Below are positions 26,367 through 34,821 of a stretch of 64,000 nt of DNA, piece after piece (within the stretch, counting starts at the first letter, position 1; each line of letters begins with the position of its first letter). The translations under genes and the position numbers were made by a program. The notes under the pieces were generated by a model that was given only the letters and a program-made list of their open reading frames with translations, was not told the DNA's origin and ran no database searches. Source of the DNA: Pseudoalteromonas shioyasakiensis (lineage in GTDB: Bacteria; Pseudomonadota; Gammaproteobacteria; Enterobacterales; Alteromonadaceae). The stretch lies in the NCBI GenBank assembly GCA_013391845.1, contig CP058414.1:2218501-2282500 (forward strand). Direction: 5' to 3'.

Positions 26367-27077
26367 ATGTTGAACACACACCTTCGACCTTTATACAACC
26401 GCATCTTAAACAACTTTCAGTTTTTAGATGGACTACCCAGCCTTTTAATTCGCTTAATTTTAGCTCCAGTGATGATAATTGCAGGTTTTAATAAACTTGC
26501 CTTAAGTGGTGATGTCACTCACTTCCACCAATACTTTTTAGCATCCAATGATATTGTTGCATGGTTTGGCAATAACGAATGGGGCTTAGGCCTGCCAATG
26601 CCCTCCGTACTAGCATTTTTAGCGGCATGGACAGAATTTTTAGGGGGGATATTTCTTTTATTAGGTTTATTTACCCGCTTAACCGCAATTCCTTTGATGA
26701 TCACTATGGTTGTTGCAGCGACTACAGTACACGCTAGTAATGGCTGGTTTGCTGTAACCCCCACAGATGCAAGCACTAGCCCAGCAAGAGTTCTCAATTG
26801 GCTTTCAATACCAGGTAGTGAAGCCAGTTTGGTTAATTCAGATGAAGCAAGTGAGAGATTGACTAAAATGCGCGAGTTGCTAGAGACTCATGGTTATACA
26901 GAATACCTTTATGAAAAAGGTAAACCTGTGATCTTAAATAATGGGATTGAATTTTCCGCAATTTACTTTGTTATGCTGTTAAGCTTATTTTTTGTAGGTG
27001 GCGGTCGTTACGTTAGTTTAGATTATTGGTTAACTAGAAAAGTACCGAATAGCTTTATTGCTAATAAAGATAAATGA
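26367..27077 (+). CDS. DoxX-family membrane protein
   Basis: This inner-membrane protein has 236 residues from ATG 26367. It has four hydrophobic segments and the DoxX-type motif region PSLLIRLILAPVMIIAGFNKL near 20-40. AAWTEFLGGIFLLLGLFTRL lies near 80-100. A loop insert of about 50 residues (about 125-190) separates the third and fourth helices, which is longer than in small DoxX proteins. The family is linked to redox stress, but its biochemical role is not known. A GTG start at 26337 is possible but lies within a hairpin. It follows fadH closely (61 bases), so the two could be co-transcribed. Confidence 0.78.
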   Translation: MLNTHLRPLYNRILNNFQFLDGLPSLLIRLILAPVMIIAGFNKLALSGDVTHFHQYFLASNDIVAWFGNNEWGLGLPMPSVLAFLAAWTEFLGGIFLLLGLFTRLTAIPLMITMVVAATTVHASNGWFAVTPTDASTSPARVLNWLSIPGSEASLVNSDEASERLTKMRELLETHGYTEYLYEKGKPVILNNGIEFSAIYFVMLLSLFFVGGGRYVSLDYWLTRKVPNSFIANKDK

Positions 27078-27140
27078 TAAGCTAGAGTTATATTGCCTCT
27101 ACTTGATAGGGGCCTTGTCTTAAGCTTTTACGGAACATTC

Positions 27141-27689
27141 ATGGACGCTTTAACGCTATTACAAACTCGACAATCAGACCCTCGCCTTGTAGCACCAGGG
27201 CCTACGGCAGAACAACTTGAAATCATTAAGCGCGCAGCTATCAAAGTACCAGATCATGGCTGTATTGCTCCTTGGCGGTTTATTGTTGTAGAGGGGGATG
27301 CTCGGAATAAATTGGGTGAAATCTATCACCAAGCTGCTGTTGCTGAAAAACAGGATCAAAGAACGATTGATCGAGCAAAAGAATTACCGCTGCGTTCACC
27401 TATGATGATAATTGCTATTGCAGATGTAGCAGAAAACCCAAAAGTGCCTCGGATTGAGCAAGTGCAAAGTGCAGGATGTAGTGTTCTTGCAATGCAACAA
27501 GCTGCGTTTGCACAAGGTTTAGGAGGTATTTGGCGCACAGGCTATTTTGCACAGAGTCCAGCAGTGAAAGCAGCACTTGGCTGTAAAGAAGAAGATGAAA
27601 TTGTTGGTTACCTATATTTGGGCACGCCAGAAGTAGATATCAAAAAGCCAATTAGACACAAGCCAGAGACGTTTTTTGAGAATTTATAA
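27141..27689 (+). CDS. ydjA: Nitroreductase family protein, YdjA-like
   Basis: This FMN-dependent oxidoreductase has 182 residues, matching the small YdjA subgroup. Sequence near the start (MDALTLLQTRQSD, then IKVPDHGCIAPWRFIVVEG) resembles E. coli YdjA. The FMN contact GGIWRTGY lies near 135 and VGYLYLGTPE near 160. The true electron acceptor is not established. The frame is open back to a TTG at 27093, but the ATG at 27141 matches homologues and has CGGA upstream. In E. coli ydjA neighbours sppA. Here fadH and the DoxX gene lie between. Confidence 0.88.
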   Translation: MDALTLLQTRQSDPRLVAPGPTAEQLEIIKRAAIKVPDHGCIAPWRFIVVEGDARNKLGEIYHQAAVAEKQDQRTIDRAKELPLRSPMMIIAIADVAENPKVPRIEQVQSAGCSVLAMQQAAFAQGLGGIWRTGYFAQSPAVKAALGCKEEDEIVGYLYLGTPEVDIKKPIRHKPETFFENL

Positions 27690-27888
27690 ATAGTAGGAAC
27701 TTTTATACAGTTAAGCAGTCAGACACTATTAAGCTTACTTATGTTAGTTTTTTCAGATTTAGCTTAGCTGTAAGAAGCGCACGGATGCAAAAAACGAAAT
27801 AATTCTTCTTCAGTGTGTTTTTTAATCGGTTATTTTTTGTTAACGTATGGATGGTCTTAAAAAAATAACGATAAAGAAGACGAGAACA

Positions 27889-28266
27889 ATGGGAAACTTA
27901 TTTTTACGTGAAAAAGAAAATTGGTTCGCTTGGTCAATTTGGGGCATAATTGGTGCTGTAGTCACTTTCTTTGTTGCTATGGCGACTAATCAACCTCATT
28001 ATCTAGGCTTGTCTGCAGTAGTTGTATTACTCTTCCTTACATGGTGGATGCAAAGCACTAAACGTTTCGATTTTGGTCGCGCCTTTAAAATATGTTGTTA
28101 TGTTTTAACGCTCACTTGTTTACCGGCATTCGTGTTAGTCATCATACCTAGTTATAACCTCAATAAAATTGATGTGATTGTTCAAGGCTCTGGCTTTGCA
28201 CTTGTCAGCCTGATTGTTTGTCTGGTGTGTTCTTTAATTGCAAAACGCCCGAAGCAGTATTATTGA
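27889..28266 (+). CDS. Hypothetical four-helix membrane protein
   Basis: This 125-residue protein from ATG 27889 has four predicted membrane helices, about residues 15-33, 38-54, 68-90 and 98-118. It ends in a basic tail (AKRPKQYY). I do not recognise the family. An upstream ATG at 27847 adds 14 mostly charged residues, but neither start has a strong ribosome site. It lies upstream of tRNA-Ser with no shared promoter evident. Confidence 0.6.
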   Translation: MGNLFLREKENWFAWSIWGIIGAVVTFFVAMATNQPHYLGLSAVVVLLFLTWWMQSTKRFDFGRAFKICCYVLTLTCLPAFVLVIIPSYNLNKIDVIVQGSGFALVSLIVCLVCSLIAKRPKQYY

Positions 28267-28309
28267 TAGTTATAGATTTTAGTTTTTTAAAGTTTTTTAC
28301 AATTAAGGC

Positions 28310-28338
28310 TTTACAACGTACGCAGTAAACACTATTAT
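28310..28338 (+). promoter_or_regulatory. Sigma-70 promoter of tRNA-Ser
   Basis: TTTACA (28310-28315), a 17-base spacer, then TATTAT (28333-28338). A GC-rich stretch, GCGCGCCG, follows the -10, the usual discriminator of growth-rate-controlled stable RNA promoters. Confidence 0.75.
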
Positions 28339-28349
28339 GCGCGCCGTAC

Positions 28350-28440
28350 GGAGAGATGGCAGAGTGGTCGAATGCACCGGTCTTGAAAACCGGCAGGGGT
28401 TTGTAGCCCCTCTAGGGTTCAAATCCCTATCTCTCCACCA
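28350..28440 (+). tRNA. tRNA-Ser (anticodon TGA)
   Basis: It is a type II tRNA with a long variable arm. The acceptor stem GGAGAGA pairs with TCTCTCC, followed by the discriminator A and an encoded CCA (28438-28440). The anticodon loop CTTGAAA gives TGA, reading UCA codons. The variable arm AGGGGTTTGTAGCCCCT is present, and the T-arm GGGTTCAAATCCC is standard. It has its own promoter and terminator. Confidence 0.97.
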
Positions 28441-28446
28441 TTATTT

Positions 28447-28473
28447 AAAAAACCGCCTACAGGGCGGTTTTTT
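28447..28473 (+). terminator. Terminator after tRNA-Ser
   Basis: The 11-bp stem AAAAAACCGCC/GGCGGTTTTTT has a TACAG loop, seven bases past the tRNA end. Confidence 0.92.
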
Positions 28474-28491
28474 GCTATCTGGAGATAAGTA

Positions 28492-28893
28492 ATGTCAACA
28501 AGCGAGTCTTCTTTTACACCAATACGTTTTGTAAAACATGTTTTACTTTGGTGTATCTTTTCTTATTTTTATCACAGCGGAATCAACGTACTCGTTGCCA
28601 TGGCCCATGATGCACAACCTGATTACGGATTATTATCTTCAATAGCTTATGGAATAGGCTTTAATGTATTAGTTGGTCATCTCATTGGTAAATACGACAA
28701 ACACTGGCCTACTATCGCAGCCTTTGTAATTTCTTCGATAGGGCTTATTGTTGTGCCTTTAATCATGTTAGGCAAAGAGGGCTTAATGAGTGGCTTTTTT
28801 ATTGCATCGATGATCGCCACTTTACCAGTTGCGACTTTCGTTATTGATAAAATAAAGCTGCGAATTAGTGCAAACACTGAGCAAACGCAGTAA
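28492..28893 (+). CDS. Hypothetical small membrane protein
   Basis: This 133-residue protein has about four hydrophobic segments (15-33, 45-62, 72-90 and 97-117) and a short polar C-terminal tail. No family is recognised. CTGGAGATAAG gives a good ribosome site before the ATG. It is placed between tRNA-Ser and fklB. No linked function can be inferred. Its transcript probably starts downstream of the tRNA terminator or arises from read-through. Confidence 0.7.
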   Translation: MSTSESSFTPIRFVKHVLLWCIFSYFYHSGINVLVAMAHDAQPDYGLLSSIAYGIGFNVLVGHLIGKYDKHWPTIAAFVISSIGLIVVPLIMLGKEGLMSGFFIASMIATLPVATFVIDKIKLRISANTEQTQ

Positions 28894-28966
28894 AACTAGG
28901 CGATATTCGTTGTTTTTTTATGTTAGTATGACCACGTCTTTTAACTAAATAAACGTGAATTAAAAC

Positions 28967-29584
28967 ATGTCAGATAATTTTACAACAGACGCTGAAAAAG
29001 CAAGTTACGGTATTGGTTTACAAATGGGTGAGCAATTAAAGGCGAATCCATTTGAAGGTTTAAACTTAAACTCTGTATTTGAAGGTATGAAAGACGCATA
29101 CACTGGTAACGATTTCCAAGTTGAAATCCCAGCAATTCAAGCAGCATTTGAGAAAATCAACGCTGAGATCCAAGCTCGTCGTGAAGAAGAAGCTAAAGTT
29201 CTTGCAGCTGAAGGTATTGCATTCTTAGAAGAAAATGCAAAACGTCCTGAAGTAACAGTAACTGAGTCAGGTCTTCAATATGAAGTACTTACTGCAGGCG
29301 ACGGTGAAAAGCCAACTGCAGATTCAACTATCCGTGCACATTACCACGGTACACTAATCAATGGTACAGTATTTGATAGCTCATATGAGCGTGGTCAACC
29401 AGCTGAGTTCCCTGTGGGCGGTGTAATCAAAGGTTGGACTGAAGCGGTACAAATGATGGGTACTGGTTCTAAGTGGCGTTTATACGTACCACACGAACTT
29501 GCTTACGGTGAGCGCGGTGCTGGTGCAGCAATCGCTCCTTTCTCAACGCTAATCTTTGACGTTGAGCTATTAGATATCATCTAA
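28967..29584 (+). CDS. fklB: FKBP-type peptidyl-prolyl isomerase FklB
   Basis: It catalyses proline cis-trans isomerisation and assists folding in the cytoplasm. The 205 residues match E. coli FklB (FKBP22, 206). A helical N-terminal dimerisation domain spans about 1-110 (EKASYGIGLQMGEQL). A C-terminal FKBP domain spans about 115-205, with HYHGTLINGTVFDSSYERG and VPHELAYGERGAGAAIAPF. There is no signal peptide, in contrast to FkpA. It is convergent with fur, with a dispersed repeat and a shared terminator between. Confidence 0.95.
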   Translation: MSDNFTTDAEKASYGIGLQMGEQLKANPFEGLNLNSVFEGMKDAYTGNDFQVEIPAIQAAFEKINAEIQARREEEAKVLAAEGIAFLEENAKRPEVTVTESGLQYEVLTAGDGEKPTADSTIRAHYHGTLINGTVFDSSYERGQPAEFPVGGVIKGWTEAVQMMGTGSKWRLYVPHELAYGERGAGAAIAPFSTLIFDVELLDII

Positions 29585-29593
29585 TTGATTTCT

Positions 29594-29753
29594 AATACTA
29601 CTCGTAATAATACTTGGTCATTTTAAGGGTTAAATCTATCGCTAACTGCGTTAAAATTTCTCATTTAGAACTACTAAATAATGATTTTTTGCCTTTTATC
29701 AACGATGTTTTTATTGCCTCAAAATAGATTACTTAATTAAACGAGTTGCTATT
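29594..29753 (-). repeat. MITE-like dispersed repeat, full copy B (inverted)
   Basis: This is the reverse-orientation copy of the element at 10754-10915. It shares AATACTTGGTCATTTTAAGG-type left sequence, the core GCTAACTGCGTTAAAA, and the ACTTAATTAA end. The termini AATACTACTCGT and ACGAGTTGCTATT are imperfect inverted repeats. It fills the gap between the fklB stop and the shared terminator. Confidence 0.8.
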
Positions 29754-29800
29754 CAGACATAAAAAAACCTGCTTCTAAGCAGGTTTTTTTATGTCTGAAT
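29751..29800. terminator. Long perfect bidirectional terminator between fklB and fur
   Basis: The arms 29751-29772 and 29779-29800 are 22-bp exact reverse complements with a TTCTAA loop. The inner part is AAAAAAACCTGC/GCAGGTTTTTTT. It serves both convergent genes. Confidence 0.92.
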
Positions 29801-29811
29801 TTAATACTCAA

Positions 29812-30255
29812 TTAGCTATTTGATTCAGCGAATTCTTTACACGCAGCAGTGTCTTCACATTCACCGTATAGGTAAAGAGAATGGTTTGTTAGTTTGATGC
29901 CATTCTCTTTGGCGATCTCTTCTTGACGACGTTCGATAGTGTCGTCTTCAAACTCAACAACCTTACCACATTTAAGGCAAACTAAATGATCATGGTGAGT
30001 GCTACCCGATAATTCAAATACTGATTTTCCGCCTTCGAAGTGGTGGCGAGATACAATACCTGCATCATCAAATTGATTTAGAACACGGTAGACAGTTGCA
30101 AGACCAATCTCTTCGCCTTTGTCTAAAAGAATTTTATAGACATCTTCAGCGCTGATGTGTTGGTTGTCTGGAGATTGTAAAATCTCTAAAATTTTAATAC
30201 GAGGCAGTGTTACTTTTAACCCTGCTTTTTTTAATTCCAAGTTGTGATCAGTCAT
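29812..30255 (-). CDS. fur: Ferric uptake regulator Fur
   Basis: This iron-responsive repressor of iron uptake has 147 residues (E. coli 148). The N-terminal winged helix spans about 1-83 (LKVTLPRIKILEIL, ISAEDVYKILLDKG, GLATVYRVLNQF). The dimerisation/metal domain contains HHDHLVCLKCGKVVEF near 87-102 and a second cysteine pair region, GECEDTAACKEF, near 132-142. It lies downstream of fldA on the same strand, the conserved fldA-fur arrangement. I could not identify a clear Fur box upstream. Confidence 0.97.
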   Translation of the reverse strand: MTDHNLELKKAGLKVTLPRIKILEILQSPDNQHISAEDVYKILLDKGEEIGLATVYRVLNQFDDAGIVSRHHFEGGKSVFELSGSTHHDHLVCLKCGKVVEFEDDTIERRQEEIAKENGIKLTNHSLYLYGECEDTAACKEFAESNS

Positions 30256-30445
30256 TCAATCTGTCTCAATTTTATTTAGTTATACTAGGCATCATTAAGA
30301 TGCACACGACACATTAGCAACTGTTAGAATAACGTGCCTAGTTACTAAGTGCAAAGAACAATTCGTCTTGTTGCTGTTTTTTTGAACAAAAATGAACTGG
30401 TTGTGCATCTTTACATCAGCTAGTAAATGCGAGTAGTACTTGTTA

Positions 30446-30973
30446 TTAATCAGCAAGTTCTGCTAAACACATTTCTTCATAAACCTGAGCACACCAGTCT
30501 TTAACACGCTTTTCTGTAAGTTCTGGTTGACGGTCTTCATCAATACCTAAGCCAACAAAATTGCTGTCATCTATAAGAGCTTTTGATGCTTCAAAGTCAT
30601 AACCTTCTGTAGACCAATGACCAACAACGATTGCACCACGCTCAGTTACGATATCGTTGATCATACCCATTGCATCTAAGAAGTATTCAGCATAGTCTTC
30701 TTGGTCACCGCAGCCGAAGATAGCTACTAGTTTACCTTCAAAGTCAACTTCTTCTAATTCAGGGAAGAAGTCATCCCAGTCACATTGAGCTTCACCGTAG
30801 TACCAAGTTGGAATACCGAATAACAATAAATCGAATTCAGCAATCTCTTCTTTTGAACTTTTTGCAATGTCATGAACTGCAACTAGCTTTTTACCTAATT
30901 CCTTTTGAATCATTTTAGCTACATGTTCAGTATTGCCTGTGTCACTTCCGAAAAAAATACCTACGCTTGACAT
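30446..30973 (-). CDS. fldA: Flavodoxin FldA
   Basis: This FMN electron carrier supplies electrons to enzymes such as BioB, IspG/IspH and anaerobic ribonucleotide reductase activation. The 175 residues begin with the phosphate-binding loop VGIFFGSDTGNTEHVAKMI. They contain the FMN-contacting LLFGIPTWYYGEAQCDWDD near 50-68 and IFGCGDQEDYAEYFLDAMG near 85-103. AGAAGG precedes the ATG. It sits between ybfE and fur, as in E. coli. It may serve the biotin synthase encoded at 62 kb. Confidence 0.96.
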   Translation of the reverse strand: MSSVGIFFGSDTGNTEHVAKMIQKELGKKLVAVHDIAKSSKEEIAEFDLLLFGIPTWYYGEAQCDWDDFFPELEEVDFEGKLVAIFGCGDQEDYAEYFLDAMGMINDIVTERGAIVVGHWSTEGYDFEASKALIDDSNFVGLGIDEDRQPELTEKRVKDWCAQVYEEMCLAELAD

Positions 30974-30987
30974 GGATTTAAAACCTT

Positions 30988-31266
30988 CTATCTATCAATA
31001 GCCAATCTTTCTTGTAAAATTGTTTCAATCAACGCGCTACGGCTAATATTCTGCGCATCTGCCATATCGCTTAATGCTTGATATAACTGTGATGAAACCT
31101 TAAATTCTACACGCTTTAAACCACGTGCTTTATCTCGCTTTATTTGATTACGTTTATTTACTTTTAATTGCATGTCACGAGGTAGGGGATTCGTTTTAGG
31201 TCTACCTGGACGTTTTTCGTATTCAAATAAATCGGGTGTTGTTCTATCTGTTTCTGACTTTGCCAT
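30988..31266 (-). CDS. ybfE: YbfE family protein (LexA-regulated in E. coli)
   Basis: This 92-residue basic protein resembles E. coli YbfE, which is known as a LexA-controlled gene of unknown function. The N-terminus DRTTPDLFEYEKRPGRPKTNPL and GLKRVEFKVSSQLYQAL are shared features. The C-terminal half looks like a ribbon-helix-helix DNA-binding unit (ISRSALIETIL). The frame extends upstream to 31353, but those residues overlap the preceding gene, and the ATG at 31266 matches homologues. No LexA box was seen near it. Confidence 0.88.
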   Translation of the reverse strand: MAKSETDRTTPDLFEYEKRPGRPKTNPLPRDMQLKVNKRNQIKRDKARGLKRVEFKVSSQLYQALSDMADAQNISRSALIETILQERLAIDR

Positions 31267-31268
31267 GT

Positions 31269-31490
31269 CTAGCCCACACCTGCGCCTTGCCAGAAGACTT
31301 GAATAAGCCCTTTCGCTATAAACCCAGAACAGCCTAAAAATAGCACTAACCAAACGATGTATCGGCCAAATCGTGGTACATCACCTTTTTTAAGGACATC
31401 TTGAATTGCCATTCCAATAAAAAAGAAAATACCAGCTAAGCCAAAATACAACCCTAAGGTATCAAATTCGTTAATTAACTGACTGACCAT
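31269..31490 (-). CDS. DUF2788 family small membrane protein
   Basis: This 73-residue protein has two hydrophobic helices (about 13-33 and 46-65) separated by a charged loop (QDVLKKGDVPRFGR). It matches the DUF2788 family of short inner-membrane proteins of unknown function that lie upstream of ybfE in gammaproteobacteria. An ATG at 31490 is preceded in frame by TTG at 31493. AAAGGT lies upstream and either start is possible. Its stop is two bases before the ybfE ATG, so the genes are coupled. Confidence 0.82.
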   Translation of the reverse strand: MVSQLINEFDTLGLYFGLAGIFFFIGMAIQDVLKKGDVPRFGRYIVWLVLFLGCSGFIAKGLIQVFWQGAGVG

Positions 31491-31589
31491 CAACGTATAA
31501 ACCTTTAAATTAAACGGCGCGTACTATAGCACAAAAATTTGTAATAATTTAGTGCGCACGATCAAAAACAGCGAATTTTATCAGCGCAA

Positions 31590-32354
31590 TTATTGTGCTA
31601 AAAAATCGCTGATTGCTTTATTAACGGCAAGTGGTTTTTGCGCATGTAGCCAATGACCTGCACCATGAATAATTTTTGCTTTAGCATTAGGAAATAAAGC
31701 CATAATTGCGGGTCGATGCTCAGCTAAAATGTAATCTGAATCATTACCTTTGATGAACAAAGTATCACATAAACAAGAATCATTTTCACCAACTCGCGCT
31801 AAAATATTTTCATACTGCTGATATAAAACCGCTAAATTAAAGCGCCATTGGTATTTGCCTTCGTCATTCTTAGCAAAACTTTTCAATAAAAACTGACGGA
31901 CACCCATCTCATCAATGTGTTTTGCAAGAATCTCATCAGCGGTTTTTCTATCAGTTACATTTGACTCTGCCACCTCATTGAGGCCTGAAAAAATAGCGCT
32001 ATGACGGGGGGCATTGGCAACAGGAGAAATGTCTAACACCACAAGTTTATCGATGAGCGACGGATGATTAAGTGCTAATTGCATGGCAACTTTACCACCC
32101 ATTGAATGCCCAATGATGTGAGCCTTACTTATATTTAAATGTTTTAGTAATTCACTAACATCATTAGCCATTGCGTGATAATTCATTGTATCACTGTGAA
32201 AAGATCTACCGTGGTTACGTAAATCAATATTGGTAACCCGGTAATTTTCAGCTAAGGCTTTTGCAATTACATTGAGGTTTTCAAGCGAGCCAAACAAACC
32301 ATGGATCAATACAACGTCTGAACCTTGACCCAATTGTTGGTAGTTTAATAGCAT
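31590..32354 (-). CDS. ybfF: Alpha/beta-hydrolase esterase YbfF
   Basis: This cytoplasmic esterase has 254 residues. The alpha/beta-hydrolase features are the oxyanion stretch VVLIHGLFGS near 14-23, the nucleophile serine in HIIGHSMGGKVAMQ near 84, VVLDISPV near 108, and the catalytic histidine in IHGAGHWLHAQKP near 233. The match to E. coli YbfF (acyl-CoA/short-chain esterase) is good in sequence and position. TTG at 32360 is in frame, but AGGAG lies six bases before the ATG at 32354. It is divergent from seqA. Confidence 0.9.
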   Translation of the reverse strand: MLLNYQQLGQGSDVVLIHGLFGSLENLNVIAKALAENYRVTNIDLRNHGRSFHSDTMNYHAMANDVSELLKHLNISKAHIIGHSMGGKVAMQLALNHPSLIDKLVVLDISPVANAPRHSAIFSGLNEVAESNVTDRKTADEILAKHIDEMGVRQFLLKSFAKNDEGKYQWRFNLAVLYQQYENILARVGENDSCLCDTLFIKGNDSDYILAEHRPAIMALFPNAKAKIIHGAGHWLHAQKPLAVNKAISDFLAQ

Positions 32355-32485
32355 TTTCAACTCCTAATTTTAATGGCAGTATTTTGCCTAGTGAAATTAC
32401 AAAATGCAAAACATAGAGAATTGCTGCGAGCTTAGGTATAATCATTGAGAACTTTTAAAATGTGACCCGTAAAGACAGGAATAAC

Positions 32486-33088
32486 ATGAAAAAAATCGAC
32501 ATAGACGACGAGTTATATCAATACATTGCAAGCAACACGCAAAGTATTGGTGAAAGTGCATCAACCATTTTACGTCGTTTATTAAACCTCTCTGATGGCG
32601 CCAATGCCCCAGTTGAAACAACTACTAAAACTGAACAAGAACACCCAGTTGTTGAAGTAAAAGAAGAAGCAAAACAAGAATCAAGTCTCGAACCAAGCGA
32701 CGAAAATGTTGACGAGGCTGCTGAAACTGTCACAGCATCGACACAAGTGAAAGGTAATGTGTTTAATGTATTAAACAAAGAAGAGCTAGCAATGCAAAAA
32801 GGTGTTGTTGGTCGATTCTTATTTATACTTGCTGCTTTATACAGAACACATAAGAAAGATTTTGCTAACGTACTTGAAATTAAAGGCCGTGACCGTGTTT
32901 ATTTTGCTACAAGCAAAGAAGCACTTCTTGAAAGCGGTAGCAGCATGAATCCAAAAAATATCACTGATACTGAGTATTGGGTGATGACAAATTCAAATAC
33001 AACCAGAAAAAAAATGATGCTTCACGAAGTGGCACTGTGCTTAGGCTATAGCGCGGATGAAGCAGAAAAAATTCGTGATTACTTATAA
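32486..33088 (+). CDS. seqA: Negative modulator of replication initiation SeqA
   Basis: It binds hemimethylated GATC sites and delays re-initiation at oriC. The 200 residues comprise an N-terminal ribbon-helix oligomerisation domain (IDIDDELYQYIASNTQSIGESASTILRRLL, residues 3-32). An unusually long Glu/Thr-rich linker spans about 40-90. The C-terminal DNA-binding domain begins with NVFNVLNKEELA and includes YFATSKEALLESG and WVMTNSNTTRKK. The preferred ATG at 32486 follows CAGGA. A GTG at 32462 is also in frame. It overlaps no gene and pgm follows 16 bases later. Confidence 0.95.
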   Translation: MKKIDIDDELYQYIASNTQSIGESASTILRRLLNLSDGANAPVETTTKTEQEHPVVEVKEEAKQESSLEPSDENVDEAAETVTASTQVKGNVFNVLNKEELAMQKGVVGRFLFILAALYRTHKKDFANVLEIKGRDRVYFATSKEALLESGSSMNPKNITDTEYWVMTNSNTTRKKMMLHEVALCLGYSADEAEKIRDYL

Positions 33089-33104
33089 TCCATAAGGAAA
33101 TAAT

Positions 33105-34742
33105 ATGGCGATTCATCCTGATGCAGGTAAACCTGCACCGCAATCAAGCTTAGTGAATGTACCAAAACTGATCTCGGCTTATTACTTAAATGAACCTGAT
33201 CTGGAACAAAACCCAGAGCACTGTGTTGCTTTTGGTACTTCTGGCCATCGTGGTTGTTCGTTCGATGTAAAATTTAATGAATCGCATATTTTAGCGATCA
33301 CACAAGCAATTTGTGATTACCGTAAAGAAAATAACATTTTTGGCCCACTATTCCTTGGTAAAGATACCCATGCATTGAGTGAAGCCGCTTTTAACTCTGC
33401 AATTGAAGTACTTGTTGCAAACGAAGTACAAGTCATCGCACAAGAAAATGATGATTACACACCAACTCCTGTAATCAGTCATGCTGTTGTTTGTCATAAT
33501 AAAGAAAACCCAAATGAATTAGCAGATGGGATTGTTGTAACACCTTCACATAACCCGCCAGAAGACGGTGGCTTTAAATACAACCCACCAAACGGTGGCC
33601 CTGCTGACACTGATGTGACTAAATGGATTGAAGACAGAGCGAATCAATTACTTTTAGAAGATTTAGTTGAAGTAGAGTTATTCCCTTATGCTAAAGCATC
33701 ACGCTCGGGCTTTATTAAGTACCAAGATTTAATTACACCATATGTAGATGATTTAGTTAACATCGTTAATTTAAAAGCAATCAGCGATGCAAAAATCAAA
33801 ATAGGTGTTGACCCACTTGGTGGTTCAGGTATCAACTTTTGGCCAGTCATTGCAGAAAAATATAATTTAGACTTAACGGTCGTAAATGAGTCTGTTGACC
33901 CTACGTTCTCATTCATGCCTTTAGATAAAGACGGCAAAATCCGTATGGATTGTTCATCTCCTTATGCAATGACAAACCTTATTGCATTAAAAGATGATTA
34001 TGATATCGGTATTGGTAACGACCCTGATTATGACCGCCATGGTATTGTTACGCCTGACGGTTTAATGAATCCAAATCACTTTTTAGCTGTTGCGATTGAC
34101 TATTTATTAAATAACCGTAACTGGTCAAAAGATGTCGCAATTGGTAAAACACTGGTATCAAGCGGCATGATTGATAAAGTAGTTGCACGTAATAACCGTG
34201 AAGTAAAAGAAGTACCGGTAGGCTTTAAATGGTTTGTAGAAGGCCTAAGCAAAGGTACCCTTGCTTTTGGTGGTGAAGAAAGTGCAGGGGCGTCATTCTT
34301 ACGTTTTGATGGAACAGTTTGGAACACTGATAAAGATGGCTTTATTTTAGGCTTACTAGCTGCTGAGATTTTAGCGGTAACGGGTAAAACACCGTCACAG
34401 CTTTATAAAGAGCTTGAACAAGAGTTCGGTGCACCTATTTACAAGCGTATTGATGCTCCCGCTGATGCGCAGCAAAAATCACGTTTAAAAGCGTTATCAG
34501 CAGACGATGTAAAAGCAAACACCTTAGCAGGCGATGCAATTACACAGAAGCTAACCCATGCACCGGGTAATAATGCGGCTATTGGTGGTTTGAAGGTTGT
34601 TACCGAAAACGGTTGGTTCGCTGCTCGTCCATCGGGCACTGAAGACATTTATAAAATTTACCTTGAATCATTCAAAGGTGAAGAGCATCTAGCATTATTA
34701 GAAAAAGAAGCGAAAAAGCTGGTTGATTCAGTAATTAGCTAA
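33105..34742 (+). CDS. pgm: Phosphoglucomutase (alpha-D-glucose specific)
   Basis: It interconverts glucose 1- and 6-phosphate, linking glycolysis to glycogen and surface-sugar synthesis. The 545 residues match E. coli Pgm (546). [16 protein letters not shown] opens the protein, and [17 protein letters not shown] lies near 43. The phosphoserine loop is [18 protein letters not shown] near 146. The metal loop is [12 protein letters not shown] near 305, sugar recognition [11 protein letters not shown] near 388, and phosphate site [10 protein letters not shown] near 508. AAGGAA precedes the ATG. It forms the conserved seqA-pgm operon. Confidence 0.97.
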   Translation: MAIHPDAGKPAPQSSLVNVPKLISAYYLNEPDLEQNPEHCVAFGTSGHRGCSFDVKFNESHILAITQAICDYRKENNIFGPLFLGKDTHALSEAAFNSAIEVLVANEVQVIAQENDDYTPTPVISHAVVCHNKENPNELADGIVVTPSHNPPEDGGFKYNPPNGGPADTDVTKWIEDRANQLLLEDLVEVELFPYAKASRSGFIKYQDLITPYVDDLVNIVNLKAISDAKIKIGVDPLGGSGINFWPVIAEKYNLDLTVVNESVDPTFSFMPLDKDGKIRMDCSSPYAMTNLIALKDDYDIGIGNDPDYDRHGIVTPDGLMNPNHFLAVAIDYLLNNRNWSKDVAIGKTLVSSGMIDKVVARNNREVKEVPVGFKWFVEGLSKGTLAFGGEESAGASFLRFDGTVWNTDKDGFILGLLAAEILAVTGKTPSQLYKELEQEFGAPIYKRIDAPADAQQKSRLKALSADDVKANTLAGDAITQKLTHAPGNNAAIGGLKVVTENGWFAARPSGTEDIYKIYLESFKGEEHLALLEKEAKKLVDSVIS

Positions 34743-34760
34743 ATTCTTTTTTACCCTTTA

Positions 34761-34790
34761 AAACGGCTGAGATTCTCAGCCGTTTTTGTA
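34761..34790 (+). terminator. Terminator after seqA-pgm
   Basis: The 11-bp stem AAACGGCTGAG/CTCAGCCGTTT has an ATT loop and is followed by T-rich sequence. Confidence 0.9.
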
Positions 34791-34821
34791 TTCTACTCTC
34801 ACGTATTTTTAGGATAGAACT

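Noticed and set aside
30256..30445. Possible Fur box upstream of fur
   Set aside because: I looked for GATAATGATAATCATTATC-like sequence in the fldA-fur gap and found no convincing match.
31267..31589. LexA box for ybfE
   Set aside because: E. coli ybfE is LexA-controlled, but no CTGT-N8-ACAG sequence is visible upstream of the DUF2788-ybfE genes here.
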